From assembly GCA_026984895.1 (NCBI GenBank), contig JALSRF010000424.1, positions 1 to 8,110 of the forward strand: a DNA stretch of 8,110 bases. Direction: 5' to 3'. Every line of letters begins with the position of its first letter. The stretch's first letter is position 1. This document shows, piece by piece, positions 1-5,656 of this stretch. A program made the translations under genes and the position numbers. The notes under the pieces were generated by a model, which did no database searches, was not told where the DNA came from, and saw nothing but the letters and a program-made list of their open reading frames with translations. The DNA is from Paracoccaceae bacterium. GTDB taxonomy: Bacteria; Pseudomonadota; Alphaproteobacteria; Rhodobacterales; Rhodobacteraceae.

Positions 1-20
1 GGAAAGGACGCGGGCGAAAA

Positions 21-96
<76 letters not shown>

Positions 97-105
97 GACC
101 GGCGC

Positions 106-134
106 GTGGTAACCGGAGCCTCGCGACAGTTCAA
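106..134 (-). promoter_or_regulatory. Candidate sigma-70-type promoter of tRNA-Val(UAC)
   Basis: Read on the minus strand, TTGAAC (129-134) is a 4/6 match to the -35 consensus. A 17-base spacer separates it from TACCAC (106-111), a poor 3/6 match to the -10. Nine GC-rich bases then lead to the mature tRNA 5' end. The -35 hexamer overlaps the TGA stop (131-133) of the upstream phosphatase gene. The -10 is weak by itself. The call rests mainly on the same geometry, with an identical -35, in front of the other tRNA-Val gene. Confidence 0.38.
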
Positions 135-715
135 GCACCAAGTCGGCGGTGCACGCCATCTTTCACGTGATAGACCACGCCCTGCCCGCCCGGCAGCGCC
201 AGGCTGGCCTCCATGTCCAGCCCCAGAACCAGCCCACGCAAGATCAGCGACACCATGCCATGGCCCACAATGACGGCCGGCGTGGCCAATTCGTCAAGCC
301 ACGACTGCAAGCGCTGGGAAAAGGCATGGAACCCCTCGCCACCGGGCGCAAGAAAGCACCATTCGCCCCACATTCCCGTATCAAACACCGCCGGCCACCG
401 CGCGGCGCAGTCGGCCAGCAACTGCCCCTCGAATTCGCCGACCGACACTTCCATCAGACGCGCGTCAAGGATCACATCATCGGCCAGACCGGCAAGGGCC
501 AGTTCTGCCGTTTGGCGGGTGCGCCCAAGCGGGCTGCAATAATACGTGGTATCTGGCGGCAGCGCTGCAGATTTCAGCAGCCTGTTCTGAGCCCGCGCCT
601 GTTCTCGGCCCAGATCGGTCAGCGGCGAATCCATCTGGCCCTGGGCGCGCTTTTCGCGATTCCATTCGGTCTGGCCGTGGCGCAGGATGAAAATCTCGGG
701 CGTTGTGGCGTTCAT
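131..715 (-). CDS. Histidine phosphatase family protein (phosphoglycerate mutase superfamily)
   Basis: A 194-residue protein of the histidine phosphatase superfamily, which hydrolyses or transfers phosphate through a phosphohistidine intermediate. The hallmark RHG motif is at 12-14, making His13 the phospho-acceptor. Arg12, Arg65 (in SPLGRTRQT), Glu89 (in LMEVSVGEFEG) and His152 (in VIVGHGM) fit the rest of the phosphate pocket. The length suits the small GpmB/alpha-ribazole phosphatase/fructose-2,6-bisphosphatase-like branch. The true substrate cannot be read from sequence and a glycolytic mutase role is not assured. No signal peptide or membrane segment is seen, so it is probably cytoplasmic. 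I chose the ATG at 713-715 because GGAG (721-724) sits 5 bases upstream; the longer open frame would run into tRNA-Val(CAC). The gene lies between two tRNA-Val genes. Only 50 bases separate it from the upstream tRNA, with no obvious promoter of its own, so it may depend on read-through from the tRNA promoter. Confidence 0.93.
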   Translation of the reverse strand: MNATTPEIFILRHGQTEWNREKRAQGQMDSPLTDLGREQARAQNRLLKSAALPPDTTYYCSPLGRTRQTAELALAGLADDVILDARLMEVSVGEFEGQLLADCAARWPAVFDTGMWGEWCFLAPGGEGFHAFSQRLQSWLDELATPAVIVGHGMVSLILRGLVLGLDMEASLALPGGQGVVYHVKDGVHRRLGA

Positions 716-736
716 GTTCACTCCAGAAACCAGAAT

Positions 737-757
737 GGCGCGCCGTGCTGGCGCGCC
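737..757 (-). terminator. Hairpin between tRNA-Val(CAC) and the phosphatase gene
   Basis: Two copies of the 8-base palindrome GGCGCGCC (737-744 and 750-757) flank a 5-base loop, so the RNA can form a very stable 8-bp GC stem. It lies 8 bases after the encoded CCA of tRNA-Val(CAC) and 21 bases before the phosphatase start. There is no uridine run after the stem, only ATTCTGGTTTC. It could therefore be a partial terminator, a 3' processing signal for the tRNA, or an attenuating element for the downstream gene. Confidence 0.4.
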
Positions 758-765
758 CGCAAAAC

Positions 766-840
766 TGGTGGGTGATAAGAGATTCGAACTCCTGACATCT
801 TCGATGTGAACGAAGCGCTCTACCACTGAGCTAATCACCC
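766..840 (-). tRNA. tRNA-Val (anticodon CAC)
   Basis: A 75-base cloverleaf on the minus strand. The acceptor is GGGTGAT/ATCACCC, the D-arm is one base shorter than in its neighbour, the anticodon stem CTTCG/CGAAG encloses TTCACAT, and the T-arm is AGGAG-TTCGAAT-CTCTT. The anticodon CAC decodes valine GUG, expected to be a common codon in so GC-rich a genome. The 3' CCA is encoded (766-768). Compared with tRNA-Val(UAC) at 21-96 it differs at five bases plus one D-loop base, including a paired G-C to A-U change in the T-stem that keeps the pairing. It starts 19 bases after the HU-like stop codon. Confidence 0.96.
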
Positions 841-850
841 GCTGGCGGGG

Positions 851-879
851 TATCTAGCGCTACTTGCCCGCCGGTTCAA
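851..879 (-). promoter_or_regulatory. Candidate sigma-70-type promoter of tRNA-Val(CAC), inside the end of the HU-like gene
   Basis: On the minus strand TTGAAC (874-879) is followed by a 17-base spacer and TAGATA (851-856), with 10 bases (CCCCGCCAGC) to the mature tRNA 5' end. The GC-rich stretch after the -10 resembles the discriminator typical of stable-RNA promoters under growth-rate or stringent control; that is knowledge of such promoters, not something shown here. The -35 lies in the last codons of the HU-like gene and the -10 just beyond its stop codon. Confidence 0.5.
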
Positions 880-1333
880 GCGCCTGTTCGATGGTTTTTC
901 CGGCCATCTTGCGCCGCAGCTTGCAAACCAGCACGTCGCGCCCCTTCACCTTCCTGGCCCGGTTCACGGTGATCTTGCCCAGCGGCGGCAGGTTCAGCCC
1001 CTCGCCCGCGACCAGCGCCTTGCCCATTTCGTCAAGGATCCCGTCAAGCGCCGCGCGAACCACGCCGCGTTTCAGCCCGGTCGAGGCCGCCACCCGTTCG
1101 ACGAATTCCTTGCGCCGGATCAGCGCCGGCGGGGCGGTTTCGCGGGCGCGATCTTCGCGGGCGCTGTCGGTGCCGGTTCCCGCGCCGGTTTCGGCGCCGC
1201 TTCGCGCGCCGGCGGCCCTGCGCCCGGCAGCCGGTGGCGATGCCGCGGCGGATTTCGCCGCCGGCCGTGCCGCCCTGGCCGGCGCCTTTGTGCCGGTGCT
1301 CTTCGCCGAAGTCCTGCGTCTGGCTGTCGCCAT
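860..1333 (-). CDS. HU-family DNA-binding protein with a long alanine/arginine-rich N-terminal tail
   Basis: A 157-residue basic protein. Residues 1-70 are low complexity (Ala, Arg, Gly, Thr, Ser, some Lys), presumably disordered and DNA- or RNA-contacting. Residues 71-150 resemble HU/IHF: a helical part starting LIRRKEFVERVAASTGLKRG, the helix around VVRAALDGILDEM, then LNLPPLGKITVNRARK at the start of the beta region. Canonical HU is about 90 residues. The usual DNA-intercalating arm with its R-N-P-x-T-G motif is absent, replaced by a shorter basic stretch (KVKGRDVLVCKLRRK), so any DNA bending should differ from classical HU. The start chosen is the ATG at 1331-1333, preceded by a G-rich Shine-Dalgarno (1338-1345) at 5 bases; the same frame stays open to 1624 but encodes only repeat-derived Ala/Thr/Gly sequence. 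The gene lies downstream of lon, beyond its terminator, and 19 bases before tRNA-Val(CAC). I would call it nucleoid-associated, with the exact role unknown. Confidence 0.85.
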   Translation of the reverse strand: MATARRRTSAKSTGTKAPARAARPAAKSAAASPPAAGRRAAGARSGAETGAGTGTDSAREDRARETAPPALIRRKEFVERVAASTGLKRGVVRAALDGILDEMGKALVAGEGLNLPPLGKITVNRARKVKGRDVLVCKLRRKMAGKTIEQALEPAGK

Positions 1334-1511
1334 GTCGTCCCCCCCGATCCACCCTATGTCGCAACGCATATCACGCCGGCAGGGATTCTTCCAGCGTCGG
1401 GCACCGTCGGCCGGCCGGGGTGCCATGCCGCGCTTTCGCGCGTTGTCGGGGACCATCGGGGGCATCGGCGAGGATGTCGGGGACCGCGCCGAAGCCGGGA
1501 GCGCCGCCCCC

Positions 1512-1554
1512 GTTCCCGCCGCCGTTCCCGCCGCCGTTCCCGCCGCCGTTCCCG
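1512..1554. repeat. 12-base tandem repeat, about 3.6 copies
   Basis: The plus-strand unit GTTCCCGCCGCC occurs at 1512-1523, 1524-1535 and 1536-1547 without a mismatch, followed by a partial copy to 1554. A related GTTCCCGCC recurs at 1614-1622. The period is a multiple of three, so one minus frame would read as repeating Gly-Gly-Gly-Asn and another as Ala-Gly-Thr-Ala. I see no gene that uses either reading. Confidence 0.9.
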
Positions 1555-1583
1555 GTGCAGCCCCGCGCCCGGCCCTGGATGCC

Positions 1584-1608
1584 GCCGATGCTGCCGATGC
1601 TGCCGATA
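1584..1608. repeat. 9-base tandem repeat, about 2.8 copies
   Basis: The plus-strand unit GCCGATGCT at 1584-1592 and 1593-1601 is followed by a partial third copy to 1608. It sits 30 bases from the 12-base array, in the same lon/HU-like gap. Together they make a short simple-sequence tract that is prone to copy-number change. Confidence 0.85.
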
Positions 1609-1656
1609 CCGCCGTTCCCGCCATTCCCGGTGCCCACGACAGGGCCGGCGCCCGTG

Positions 1657-1684
1657 AAAAGGGCCCGCAGCGCCAGGCCCTCTT
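1657..1684 (-). terminator. Rho-independent terminator of lon
   Basis: On the minus strand AAGAGGGCC (1684-1676) pairs with GGCCCTTTT (1665-1657) around a 10-base loop. This is a 9-bp stem with one G-U pair whose descending arm ends in TTTT. It lies 30 bases after the lon stop codon. The perfect palindrome ACCGGCGCGCCGGT (1701-1714), immediately after the stop, may add a second stem. Because the stem has A residues on the opposite side, it could also work weakly in the other direction, but no plus-strand gene needs it. Confidence 0.65.
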
Positions 1685-1714
1685 GCGCAGTGCGGTGGGG
1701 ACCGGCGCGCCGGT

Positions 1715-4126
1715 TCAGTGGGCGCGCGCGCCGTCGCTGTCGCGGGTTTCCAGCAGGGCCTTGGCACGCGCGGCCTCTTCGGCCTCTTCGTCCCATTCGA
1801 CCGGCTCGGGCGCACGCACCAGCGCTTCCTTGAGGACGTCGCGCACATGCGAGACCGGGATGATCTTCAGCCCGTCCTTCACGTTGTCGGGGATTTCGGC
1901 CAGGTCCTTTTCGTTTTCCTGGGGGATAAGAACCGTCTTGATCCCGCCGCGCAGCGCCGCCAGAAGCTTTTCCTTCAGCCCGCCGATCGCCAGCACGTTG
2001 CCGCGCAGGGTCACTTCGCCGGTCATGGCGATATCCTTGCGCACCGGAATGCGGGTCAGCACCGACACGATCGAAGTCACCATGGCCACGCCGGCGCTTG
2101 GCCCATCCTTGGGGGTGGCGCCTTCGGGCACGTGAACGTGGATGTCCATGGTTTCGAAGCGCGGCGGCTTGACGCCGATCTCGGGCGCGATCGAGCGCAC
2201 ATAGCTTGACGCCGCGTCGATGCTTTCCTTCATCACGTCGCCCAGCTTGCCGGTAGTCTTCATCCGCCCCTTGCCCGGCAGGCGCAGCGCCTCGATCGAC
2301 AGCAGGTCCCCGCCGACGCTGGTCCAGGCCAGGCCGGTGACGACGCCGACCTGATCCCGTTCCTCGGCCAGGCCGTAACGGAACTTCCTCACGCCCAGGA
2401 AATCCTCCAGAACGTCGGGGGTTACGACGACTTCTTCAACCTCGTTACGGACCAGTCTGGTCACCGCCTTGCGGGCCAGCTTGGCGATCTCGCGCTCTAG
2501 GTTCCGCACCCCGGCCTCGCGGGTGTAGTAGCGGATGATGTCGCGCAGGGCCTCGGCTTCGATGCGGAACTCGCCCTTTTTCAGACCGTGGTTCCCGATC
2601 TGCTTGGGGATCAGGTGCTGAATGGCGATCTCGCGCTTTTCGTCCTCGGTGTAGCCCGCCAGCGGCAGCACCTCCATGCGGTCCAGCAACGGCCCCGGCA
2701 TGTTGTAGGTGTTGGCCGTGGTCAGGAACATCACGTTCGACAGGTCGTATTCCACTTCCAGGTAGTGATCGACGAAGGTGGAGTTCTGCTCCGGGTCAAG
2801 CACTTCCAGCATCGCGCTGGCCGGGTCGCCGCGGAAGTCGCGCCCCATCTTGTCGATCTCGTCCAGCAGGATCAGCGGGTTGGTGGTTTTCGCCTTTTTC
2901 AGCGCCTGGATGATCTTGCCCGGCATCGAGCCGATATAGGTGCGCCTGTGGCCGCGAATTTCGCTTTCGTCGCGCACCCCGCCAAGCGAAATGCGGATGA
3001 ATTCGCGCCCGGTGGCGCGCGCCACCGATTTTCCAAGCGACGTCTTGCCCACGCCCGGCGGACCGACAAGGCACATGATCGGCCCTTTCAGCTTTTTCGA
3101 GCGCTGCTGCACCGCCAGGTATTCGATGATGCGTTCCTTGACCTTTTCCAGCCCGTAGTGATCCTCGTCGAGGATCGTCTGCGCGCGGTTCAGGTCCTTC
3201 TTGACGCGCGTCTTCACGCCCCAGGGGATTGCCAGCATCCAGTCCAGATAGTTGCGCACAACCGTGGCCTCGGCCGACATCGGCGACATGGATTTCAGCT
3301 TGCGCAGCTCGCCCTCGGCCTTTTCGCGGGCCTCCCTGGACAGCCGGGTTGCCTGGATGCGCTCTTCCAGTTCGGCAATCTCGTTCTGGCCCTCGTCGCC
3401 GTCGCCCAGCTCTTTCTGAATGGCCTTCATCTGCTCGTTCAGATAGTATTCCCTCTGGGTGCGCTCCATCTGGCTTTTCACGCGGGTCTTGATCTTCTTT
3501 TCGACCTTGAGCACCGACATTTCGCCCTGCATCAGCCCGTAGACCTTTTCCAGGCGTTCCTCCACCGAAAGCGTTTCCAGAAGCTCCTGCTTCTGTTCCA
3601 CTTCCACGCCAAGATGCCCGGCGATCAGATCGGCCAGTTTTGCCGGCTCGCGGGCCTCGGCCACGGCGCCAAGCGCCTCTTCGGGGATGTTCTTCTTGAT
3701 CCGGGCGTAGCGTTCGAATTCCTCGCTCGCGGTGCGCACCAGGGCCTCCAGCGTCGCCGAGTTGCCGGCCGTTTCCTCAAGCTCGCCGGCCTGGGCCTCG
3801 AAGAATTCCTCGTTATCGAGAAAGCCGGTGATGCGCACCCGCGCGCGCCCCTCCACCAGCACCTTGACGGTGCCGTCGGGCAGCTTCAGCAACTGCAGCA
3901 CATTGGCCAGAACGCCCACCTTGTAGATGCCGTCGGTCGTCGGCTCGTCCACGGTGGGGTCGATCTGGCTGGACAGCAGAATCTGCTTGTCGTCCTGCAT
4001 CACCTCTTCCAGCGCGCGCACCGACTTTTCGCGGCCGACGAAAAGCGGCACGATCATGTGGGGAAAGACCACGATATCGCGCAGCGGAAGGAGAGGGTAT
4101 GTCTGGACAGCTTGTTGCTCGGTCAT
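1715..4126 (-). CDS. lon: ATP-dependent endopeptidase Lon
   Basis: An 803-residue LonA-type protease that degrades misfolded and selected regulatory proteins in the cytoplasm as a homohexamer. The N-terminal substrate-binding domain (about 10-210, starting YPLLPLRDIVVFPHMIVPLF) is followed by a helical segment (about 210-310) and the AAA+ module, with Walker A GPPGVGKT at 355-362 and Walker B LILLDEID at 418-425. The C-terminal protease domain has catalytic Ser677 in KDGPSAG and Lys720 in GGLKEK, 43 residues apart as in E. coli Lon. Length is normal and all catalytic residues are present. The protein ends in an acidic, Ala-rich tail (about 775-803). I chose the ATG at 4124-4126 because GAGGA (4133-4137) lies 6 bases upstream and homology begins there; the open frame extends to 4462 only as proline-rich repeat translation. 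A sigma-32-like promoter lies upstream and a hairpin terminator downstream, suggesting a single-gene heat-shock transcript. Confidence 0.98.
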   Translation of the reverse strand: MTEQQAVQTYPLLPLRDIVVFPHMIVPLFVGREKSVRALEEVMQDDKQILLSSQIDPTVDEPTTDGIYKVGVLANVLQLLKLPDGTVKVLVEGRARVRITGFLDNEEFFEAQAGELEETAGNSATLEALVRTASEEFERYARIKKNIPEEALGAVAEAREPAKLADLIAGHLGVEVEQKQELLETLSVEERLEKVYGLMQGEMSVLKVEKKIKTRVKSQMERTQREYYLNEQMKAIQKELGDGDEGQNEIAELEERIQATRLSREAREKAEGELRKLKSMSPMSAEATVVRNYLDWMLAIPWGVKTRVKKDLNRAQTILDEDHYGLEKVKERIIEYLAVQQRSKKLKGPIMCLVGPPGVGKTSLGKSVARATGREFIRISLGGVRDESEIRGHRRTYIGSMPGKIIQALKKAKTTNPLILLDEIDKMGRDFRGDPASAMLEVLDPEQNSTFVDHYLEVEYDLSNVMFLTTANTYNMPGPLLDRMEVLPLAGYTEDEKREIAIQHLIPKQIGNHGLKKGEFRIEAEALRDIIRYYTREAGVRNLEREIAKLARKAVTRLVRNEVEEVVVTPDVLEDFLGVRKFRYGLAEERDQVGVVTGLAWTSVGGDLLSIEALRLPGKGRMKTTGKLGDVMKESIDAASSYVRSIAPEIGVKPPRFETMDIHVHVPEGATPKDGPSAGVAMVTSIVSVLTRIPVRKDIAMTGEVTLRGNVLAIGGLKEKLLAALRGGIKTVLIPQENEKDLAEIPDNVKDGLKIIPVSHVRDVLKEALVRAPEPVEWDEEAEEAARAKALLETRDSDGARAH

Positions 4127-4145
4127 TCGGTATCCTCGGTTAGCA

Positions 4146-4189
4146 AGAAAGCCCGGCCCCGGTTCTGGCGGCAGTCCTTTCGGCTTTCT
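4146..4189 (-). promoter_or_regulatory. Inverted repeat in the predicted lon 5' leader
   Basis: On the minus strand AGAAAGCC (4189-4182) is complementary to GGCTTTCT (4153-4146), extendable by a G-U pair, around a 28-base GC-rich loop. The structure ends 8 bases before the lon Shine-Dalgarno GAGGA, which stays outside the stem. It could stabilise the mRNA or modulate ribosome access, but nothing proves a function. Confidence 0.35.
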
Positions 4190-4205
4190 CCGGTTGTTGC
4201 CTCTG

Positions 4206-4236
4206 TATCTGGTGGTGCGTCTGTCTCGTTTCAACC
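4206..4236 (-). promoter_or_regulatory. Candidate sigma-32 (RpoH) heat-shock promoter of lon
   Basis: On the minus strand GGTTGAAA (4229-4236) is followed by a 14-base spacer and CACCAGATA (4206-4214). The known sigma-32 pattern is CTTGAAA, 13-15 bases, CCCCATNTA. Here TTGAAA is exact, the spacing is right and the -10 matches six of eight defined positions. Transcription would start near 4199, giving a leader of roughly 70 bases. Control of lon by RpoH is well established in proteobacteria. Confidence 0.48.
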
Positions 4237-4334
4237 ATTTGCATGCGCTCCTTGCGCCATTCTGGTCCGGGAAAATGGCAAGCACAAGGCACTGGCGTGC
4301 AATCGCGGCAATTCGCCGGTCTTCGACGGGCGGC

Positions 4335-4356
4335 GGCGCGCCGTGGCGGGCGCGCC
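4335..4356. repeat. Paired GGCGCGCC palindromes
   Basis: GGCGCGCC occurs at 4335-4342 and 4349-4356 with a 6-base loop (GTGGCG). This is the same arrangement as at 737-757, where the loop is GTGCT. It can form a strong stem on either strand. It lies about 100 bases upstream of the lon promoter and about 135 bases downstream of tgt. Confidence 0.7.
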
Positions 4357-4401
4357 GGTGGTGGCGGAGACGGCGGCGGAAAGGTCGGGGCGGTGGCGGC
4401 G

Positions 4402-4430
4402 GTGCCGGCGGGGGCAGTGCCGGCGGGGGC
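4402..4430. repeat. 15-base-period direct repeat
   Basis: GTGCCGGCGGGGGC at 4402-4415 is repeated exactly at 4417-4430 with one base between. It is part of the GC-rich low-complexity stretch between tgt and lon. Confidence 0.85.
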
Positions 4431-4446
4431 GGCCGAGGAGGCAGCG

Positions 4447-4465
4447 GCGGTGGCGGCGCCACCGC
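4447..4465 (-). terminator. Hairpin downstream of tgt, possible terminator
   Basis: A perfect 8-bp inverted repeat, GCGGTGGC/GCCACCGC, with a 3-base loop, 26 bases after the tgt stop codon. No T-run follows on the minus strand. It may be a tgt terminator of the U-poor kind found in GC-rich genomes, or a by-product of the surrounding low-complexity sequence. Confidence 0.3.
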
Positions 4466-4491
4466 TGGGCGCGTCGTCCGGGCACGGGCAG

Positions 4492-5619
4492 CTACAGGGG
4501 CTCGATATCGCCCGCGGCGCGCAGCGATTCGAAGCGGCGCTCGAAGGCGGCAAAGGCCCCCGCGGCAATGGCGGCGCGCATTTCTGCCATCAGGTCCTGG
4601 TAATACTGCAGGTTATGCCAGGTCAGCAGCATCGACTGGATGATCTCCTGCGCCTTGAACACGTGGTGCAGGTAGGCGCGGCTGTAGCTGCGGCAGGCCG
4701 GGCAGCGGCAGGATTCGTCCAGCGGTCGCGGGTCGTCGGCGTGGCGCGCGTTCTTGATGTTCACCACCCCGCGACGGGTGAAGGCCTGACCGGTGCGCCC
4801 CGAGCGCGAGGGCAGCACGCAGTCCATCATGTCCACCCCGCGTTTCACCGCGCCCACGATATCGTCGGGCTTGCCCACGCCCATCAGGTAGCGCGGCTTG
4901 TCGGCGGGCAGCATGTCGGGGGCATGATCGAGCACGCCGAACATGGCCCGCTGCCCTTCGCCCACGGCCAGCCCGCCGATGGCGTAGCCATCGAAACCGA
5001 TCCGGCGCAGCGCCGCCGCGCTTTCGGCGCGCAGATCCAGGCTGACGCCGCCCTGCTGGATGCCGAACAGCGCATGCCCCGGCCGTTCGCCGAAGGCCGC
5101 GCGCGACCGTTCGGCCCAGCGCATCGACAGGCGCATGCTTTCGGCCACGCGCTGTTCGCTGGCGGGCAGCGCCGGGCATTCGTCAAAGGCCATCACGATG
5201 TCGCTGCCCAGAAGGCGCTGGATTTCCATCGAGCGTTCGGGGCTGAGCATGTGTTCGGAGCCATCGATATGCGACCGGAAGCGCACGCCCTCTTCGTCCA
5301 GCTTGCGCAACCCGGCAAGGCTCATCACTTGGAAGCCGCCCGAATCCGTCAGGATGGGGTGGGGCCAGTTCATGAAGCGATGCAGCCCGCCAAGGCGCGC
5401 GATGCGCTCGGCGCCGGGGCGCAGCATCAGGTGGTAGGTGTTGCCCAGGACGATGTCCGCGCCGGTCTCGCGGACGCTTTCGGGCCGCATGGCCTTGACC
5501 GTGGCAGCCGTACCCACCGGCATGAAGGCCGGCGTGCGGATGCGCCCGCGCGCGGTGGTGATCACGCCGGTGCGCGCCTTGCCGTCGGTGGCGGCGAGTT
5601 CGAAGGAAAATCCGTTCAT
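4492..5619 (-). CDS. tgt: Queuine tRNA-ribosyltransferase (tRNA-guanine transglycosylase)
   Basis: A 375-residue enzyme that exchanges guanine-34 of tRNAs with GUN anticodons (Asp, Asn, His, Tyr) for preQ1, the first tRNA-bound step of queuosine synthesis. Visible residues are Asp92 in TDSGGFQ (acid/base), Asp146 in MAFDECP (base recognition) and Asp266 in MMDCVLPSRSGR (nucleophile). The zinc site is Cys304, Cys306, Cys309 and His335. The length matches bacterial Tgt. The start is the ATG at 5617-5619, consistent with the family N-terminus (FELAATDGKARTG). No good Shine-Dalgarno precedes it, and a promoter-like pair would place the transcript start almost at the ATG, so a leaderless mRNA is possible. 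It is 103 bases downstream of the dehydratase gene. No queA or other queuosine gene is visible in the window. Confidence 0.97.
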   Translation of the reverse strand: MNGFSFELAATDGKARTGVITTARGRIRTPAFMPVGTAATVKAMRPESVRETGADIVLGNTYHLMLRPGAERIARLGGLHRFMNWPHPILTDSGGFQVMSLAGLRKLDEEGVRFRSHIDGSEHMLSPERSMEIQRLLGSDIVMAFDECPALPASEQRVAESMRLSMRWAERSRAAFGERPGHALFGIQQGGVSLDLRAESAAALRRIGFDGYAIGGLAVGEGQRAMFGVLDHAPDMLPADKPRYLMGVGKPDDIVGAVKRGVDMMDCVLPSRSGRTGQAFTRRGVVNIKNARHADDPRPLDESCRCPACRSYSRAYLHHVFKAQEIIQSMLLTWHNLQYYQDLMAEMRAAIAAGAFAAFERRFESLRAAGDIEPL

Positions 5620-5628
5620 GGCCCGGCT

Positions 5629-5656
5629 GATAGATCAGTCGGCAACCGGCGGGCAA
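5629..5656 (-). promoter_or_regulatory. Possible tgt promoter giving a near-leaderless mRNA
   Basis: On the minus strand TTGCCC (5651-5656) is separated by 16 bases from TCTATC (5629-5634). Nine bases then remain to the tgt ATG. Neither hexamer is strong. The -10 overlaps a small inverted repeat, CTGAT-AG-ATCAG (5627-5638, plus strand), which could be an operator or chance. Confidence 0.22.

Larger units (their letters stand above)
1334..1714. other. 381-base intergenic region between lon and the HU-like gene
   Basis: No convincing gene. From lon outwards on the minus strand it holds a perfect 14-base palindrome directly after the lon stop, the lon terminator hairpin (1657-1684), a tract of short tandem repeats (about 1512-1632), and about 170 bases leading to the HU-like ribosome binding site. 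All three minus-strand frames are open over much of it. That reflects extreme GC content more than coding, and no start codon there has a good ribosome binding site. The HU-like promoter should lie in 1340-1500. A GATATG about 40 bases upstream of the start is the most -10-like hexamer, but its -35 partner is poor, so I do not call it. Confidence 0.7.
4127..4491. other. 365-base intergenic region between tgt and lon
   Basis: No convincing gene. Moving from lon towards tgt it holds the lon ribosome binding site, an inverted repeat in the predicted leader (4146-4189), a sigma-32-like promoter (4206-4236), about 95 bases of ordinary sequence, and then about 140 bases (4330-4470) of GC-rich low-complexity sequence built from GGC/GGG-type triplets. 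That last part includes a GGCGCGCC pair, a 15-base direct repeat and a hairpin just after tgt. Open frames through it encode only glycine- or proline-rich runs. Confidence 0.7.

Noticed and set aside
716..838. A longer phosphatase reading frame starting at 838
   Set aside because: It would translate tRNA-Val(CAC) and the hairpin; the ATG at 715 has a proper ribosome binding site and places the RHG motif as in the family.
1334..1624. N-terminal extension of the HU-like protein to an ATG at 1624
   Set aside because: The open frame encodes only translated repeats. The ATG at 1333 has a G-rich ribosome binding site and an ordinary start context.
1371..1796. A glycine-rich minus-strand protein with Gly-Gly-Gly-Asn repeats
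   Set aside because: Its only ATG lies inside the lon 3' end, there is no ribosome binding site, and it would run through the lon terminator. The repeats are explained by the 12-base tandem array.
864..2135. A 423-codon plus-strand open frame
   Set aside because: It covers the complements of the HU-like gene, the repeat tract and the lon 3' end, giving Ala/Pro/Ser-rich translation without a domain.
4127..4462. N-terminal extension of Lon to an upstream ATG
   Set aside because: The extension is proline-rich low complexity, would contain the promoter and leader, and the internal ATG has a good Shine-Dalgarno and matches the family start.
2588..4603. A 671-codon open frame on the plus strand, antisense to lon
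   Set aside because: It mirrors lon codon structure in a high-GC genome, is rich in His, Gln, Leu and Arg with no recognisable domain, and lies opposite a complete, catalytically intact lon.
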